Notes under the pieces: model-generated
Database searches by the model: none
What the model was told of the DNA's origin: nothing
The model's input: the letters and a program-made list of their open reading frames with translations, nothing else
Made by a program: the position numbers and the translations under genes
Assembly (NCBI GenBank): GCA_031180805.1
Contig: JAPSLL010000024.1
Coordinates: forward strand, 25,052-59,726
Direction of reading: 5' to 3'
DNA length: 34,675 nt
Origin: Bacillus sp. (in: firmicutes)
Lineage (GTDB): Bacteria > Bacillota > Bacilli > Bacillales > Bacillaceae
In this document: one piece after another, positions 33,745-34,675 of the stretch
How positions within the stretch are numbered: position 1 is the first letter of the stretch
Layout of the letters: each line of letters starts with the position of its first letter

Positions 33745-34581
33745 ATGGAAGAAACGTTATATTCAATTGGGGAAGTAGCAAAGCTTGCAAATATATCTGT
33801 ACAAACGCTTAGGTATTACGACAAAATAGGCTTATTCAAACCTGCATATACTGACCCAAATACAAATTATCGTTATTATCGTGATTCCCAACTATATCAT
33901 TTAGATATTATAAAATCACTTAAACATATTGGTACTTCACTAGAGGATATAAAAAAGGCGCAACGATTAAAAACTGAAGATCTTTTAGATTTCTTAAACG
34001 AGCAAGAACGGATTATAGAAAAAAGATTGAAGAAATTAATAGATATAAAACAAGTTCTTGCTAATGTTAAAGTACGGATGGAGAAGCAGCTAAATGATTT
34101 AATGTTCGGAGAAGTGACAATTCTATATGAGGATGAGGTACAAATTTTACAAACTCAAGCAAGGCATTTAACTCCTATTGACATTTTAAATGCCTCTTAT
34201 AGTGAATTGAAGAACGCAGTCGAGAATGAGGTAGGCGAATGGAATAATAGCTATGGTGCGATTATTCCTTATCAATTATATAAAGATGAAGATGAAATTT
34301 CATATAGCTACATTTTTATGCCGGTTATGCAGCATAGAAATATTTCATTGTTATCACCAAATATAATGCAGACAAAAATTCCGGCAGGAAAATATGTCTG
34401 CATCTCTGACAGGTTTTCACCAGAAAAATACTTTGATAACCTTAAAAAATTATTAGATTATATAAATAGTCATCATATCCAAGTAATTGGAAGCATCTAT
34501 GAGGTTTTTACACCTATTCATTATGGACCAATTTCCCAGGATGACTATTTGATTGAAATGAAAATAAGAATAGATGAGTAG
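33745..34581 (+). CDS. bmrR: MerR-family multidrug-sensing activator BmrR
   Basis: Transcriptional activator that binds lipophilic cations and switches on bmr. The winged helix is at about 4-31 (YSIGEVAKLANISVQTLRYY, then DKIGLFKP). A coiled-coil dimer helix runs about 75-117 and a GyrI-like drug-binding domain follows. Glu253 in IYEVFTPIHY matches the acidic residue that senses positive drugs in B. subtilis BmrR. The frame opens at ATG 33739, only two bases from AAGGAA. ATG 33745 is eight bases away and gives 278 aa, the BmrR length, so it is chosen. Second gene of the bmr operon, hence likely self-amplifying. Confidence 0.92.
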   Translation: MEETLYSIGEVAKLANISVQTLRYYDKIGLFKPAYTDPNTNYRYYRDSQLYHLDIIKSLKHIGTSLEDIKKAQRLKTEDLLDFLNEQERIIEKRLKKLIDIKQVLANVKVRMEKQLNDLMFGEVTILYEDEVQILQTQARHLTPIDILNASYSELKNAVENEVGEWNNSYGAIIPYQLYKDEDEISYSYIFMPVMQHRNISLLSPNIMQTKIPAGKYVCISDRFSPEKYFDNLKKLLDYINSHHIQVIGSIYEVFTPIHYGPISQDDYLIEMKIRIDE

Positions 34582-34599
34582 TGACAATAATTTCGAACG

Positions 34600-34643
34600 A
34601 AAAAAGCTCAAGGTTTTGTAAAAACAAGACCTTGAGCTTTTTT
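34600..34643 (+). terminator. Terminator of bmr-bmrR
   Basis: AAAAAAGCTCAAGGT (34600-34614) pairs with ACCTTGAGCTTTTTT (34629-34643). Nothing further is recognised to the window end. Confidence 0.92.
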
Positions 34644-34675
34644 GAATAGTTAAAATTAACGAGAGTAGAACTCAA

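Overview
The window is AT-rich chromosome of a Gram-positive bacterium of the Bacillaceae. The gene order closely follows the Bacillus subtilis ytmP-to-tyrS region as I recall it. Shine-Dalgarno sites are strong (AGGAGG type), GTG and TTG starts are common, the tyrS leader is a T-box, and a promoter of SigB type is present. I cannot name the species. Nearly everything is core, vertically inherited chromosome; I see no prophage, insertion sequence, CRISPR array, rRNA or tRNA.

Layout. Positions 1-143 hold a dispersed hairpin repeat. 0.17-7.5 kb: ytmP-like kinase, ytzH, trmB, ytnP lactonase, ytzB, M42 aminopeptidase ytoP, a DUF84 (YjjX-like) nucleotide phosphatase, a small lipoprotein, thioredoxin-like ytpP, and ytpQ. 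7.8-13 kb: DNA translocase sftA with internal 105-bp repeats, an unrecognised 212-aa gene, and murC. 13-16 kb: a two-gene ABC exporter, which I do not recall from B. subtilis here, and a convergent M29 aminopeptidase. 16.2-17.5 kb: the general-stress operon ytxG-ytxH-ytxJ behind a SigB-type promoter. 17.5-20.4 kb: a large FtsA/PilM-type actin-fold ATPase on the minus strand, flanked by two decayed copies of one dispersed repeat in opposite orientation. 20.5-23 kb: aroA (DAHP synthase with chorismate mutase) and ccpA. 23-27.5 kb: acuABC divergent from acsA. 27.5-30.6 kb: a class A penicillin-binding protein with a FN3-like domain and a repetitive Pro/Ala/Lys/Glu tail. 30.7-32.4 kb: T-box leader and tyrS. 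32.4-34.6 kb: a bmr-type efflux pump and its MerR-family regulator bmrR.

How the genes connect. AcsA, AcuA (acetyltransferase) and AcuC (deacetylase) form an acetyl-CoA synthetase on/off circuit. A cre-like site overlaps the acuABC promoter, and ccpA, which encodes the cre-binding repressor, lies just beyond acuC. Another cre-like site overlaps a candidate ccpA promoter. SftA, MurC, the FtsA-like protein and the class A PBP all concern division or the cell wall, but they are not one operon. BmrR and Bmr form a drug-sensing efflux unit with a 19-bp-spacer operator-promoter.

The most unusual item is the 715-aa FtsA-like protein. Its C-terminal half repeats an NG...GD motif five times, and the gene sits between inverted dispersed repeats. 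I see no wholly new multigene system.
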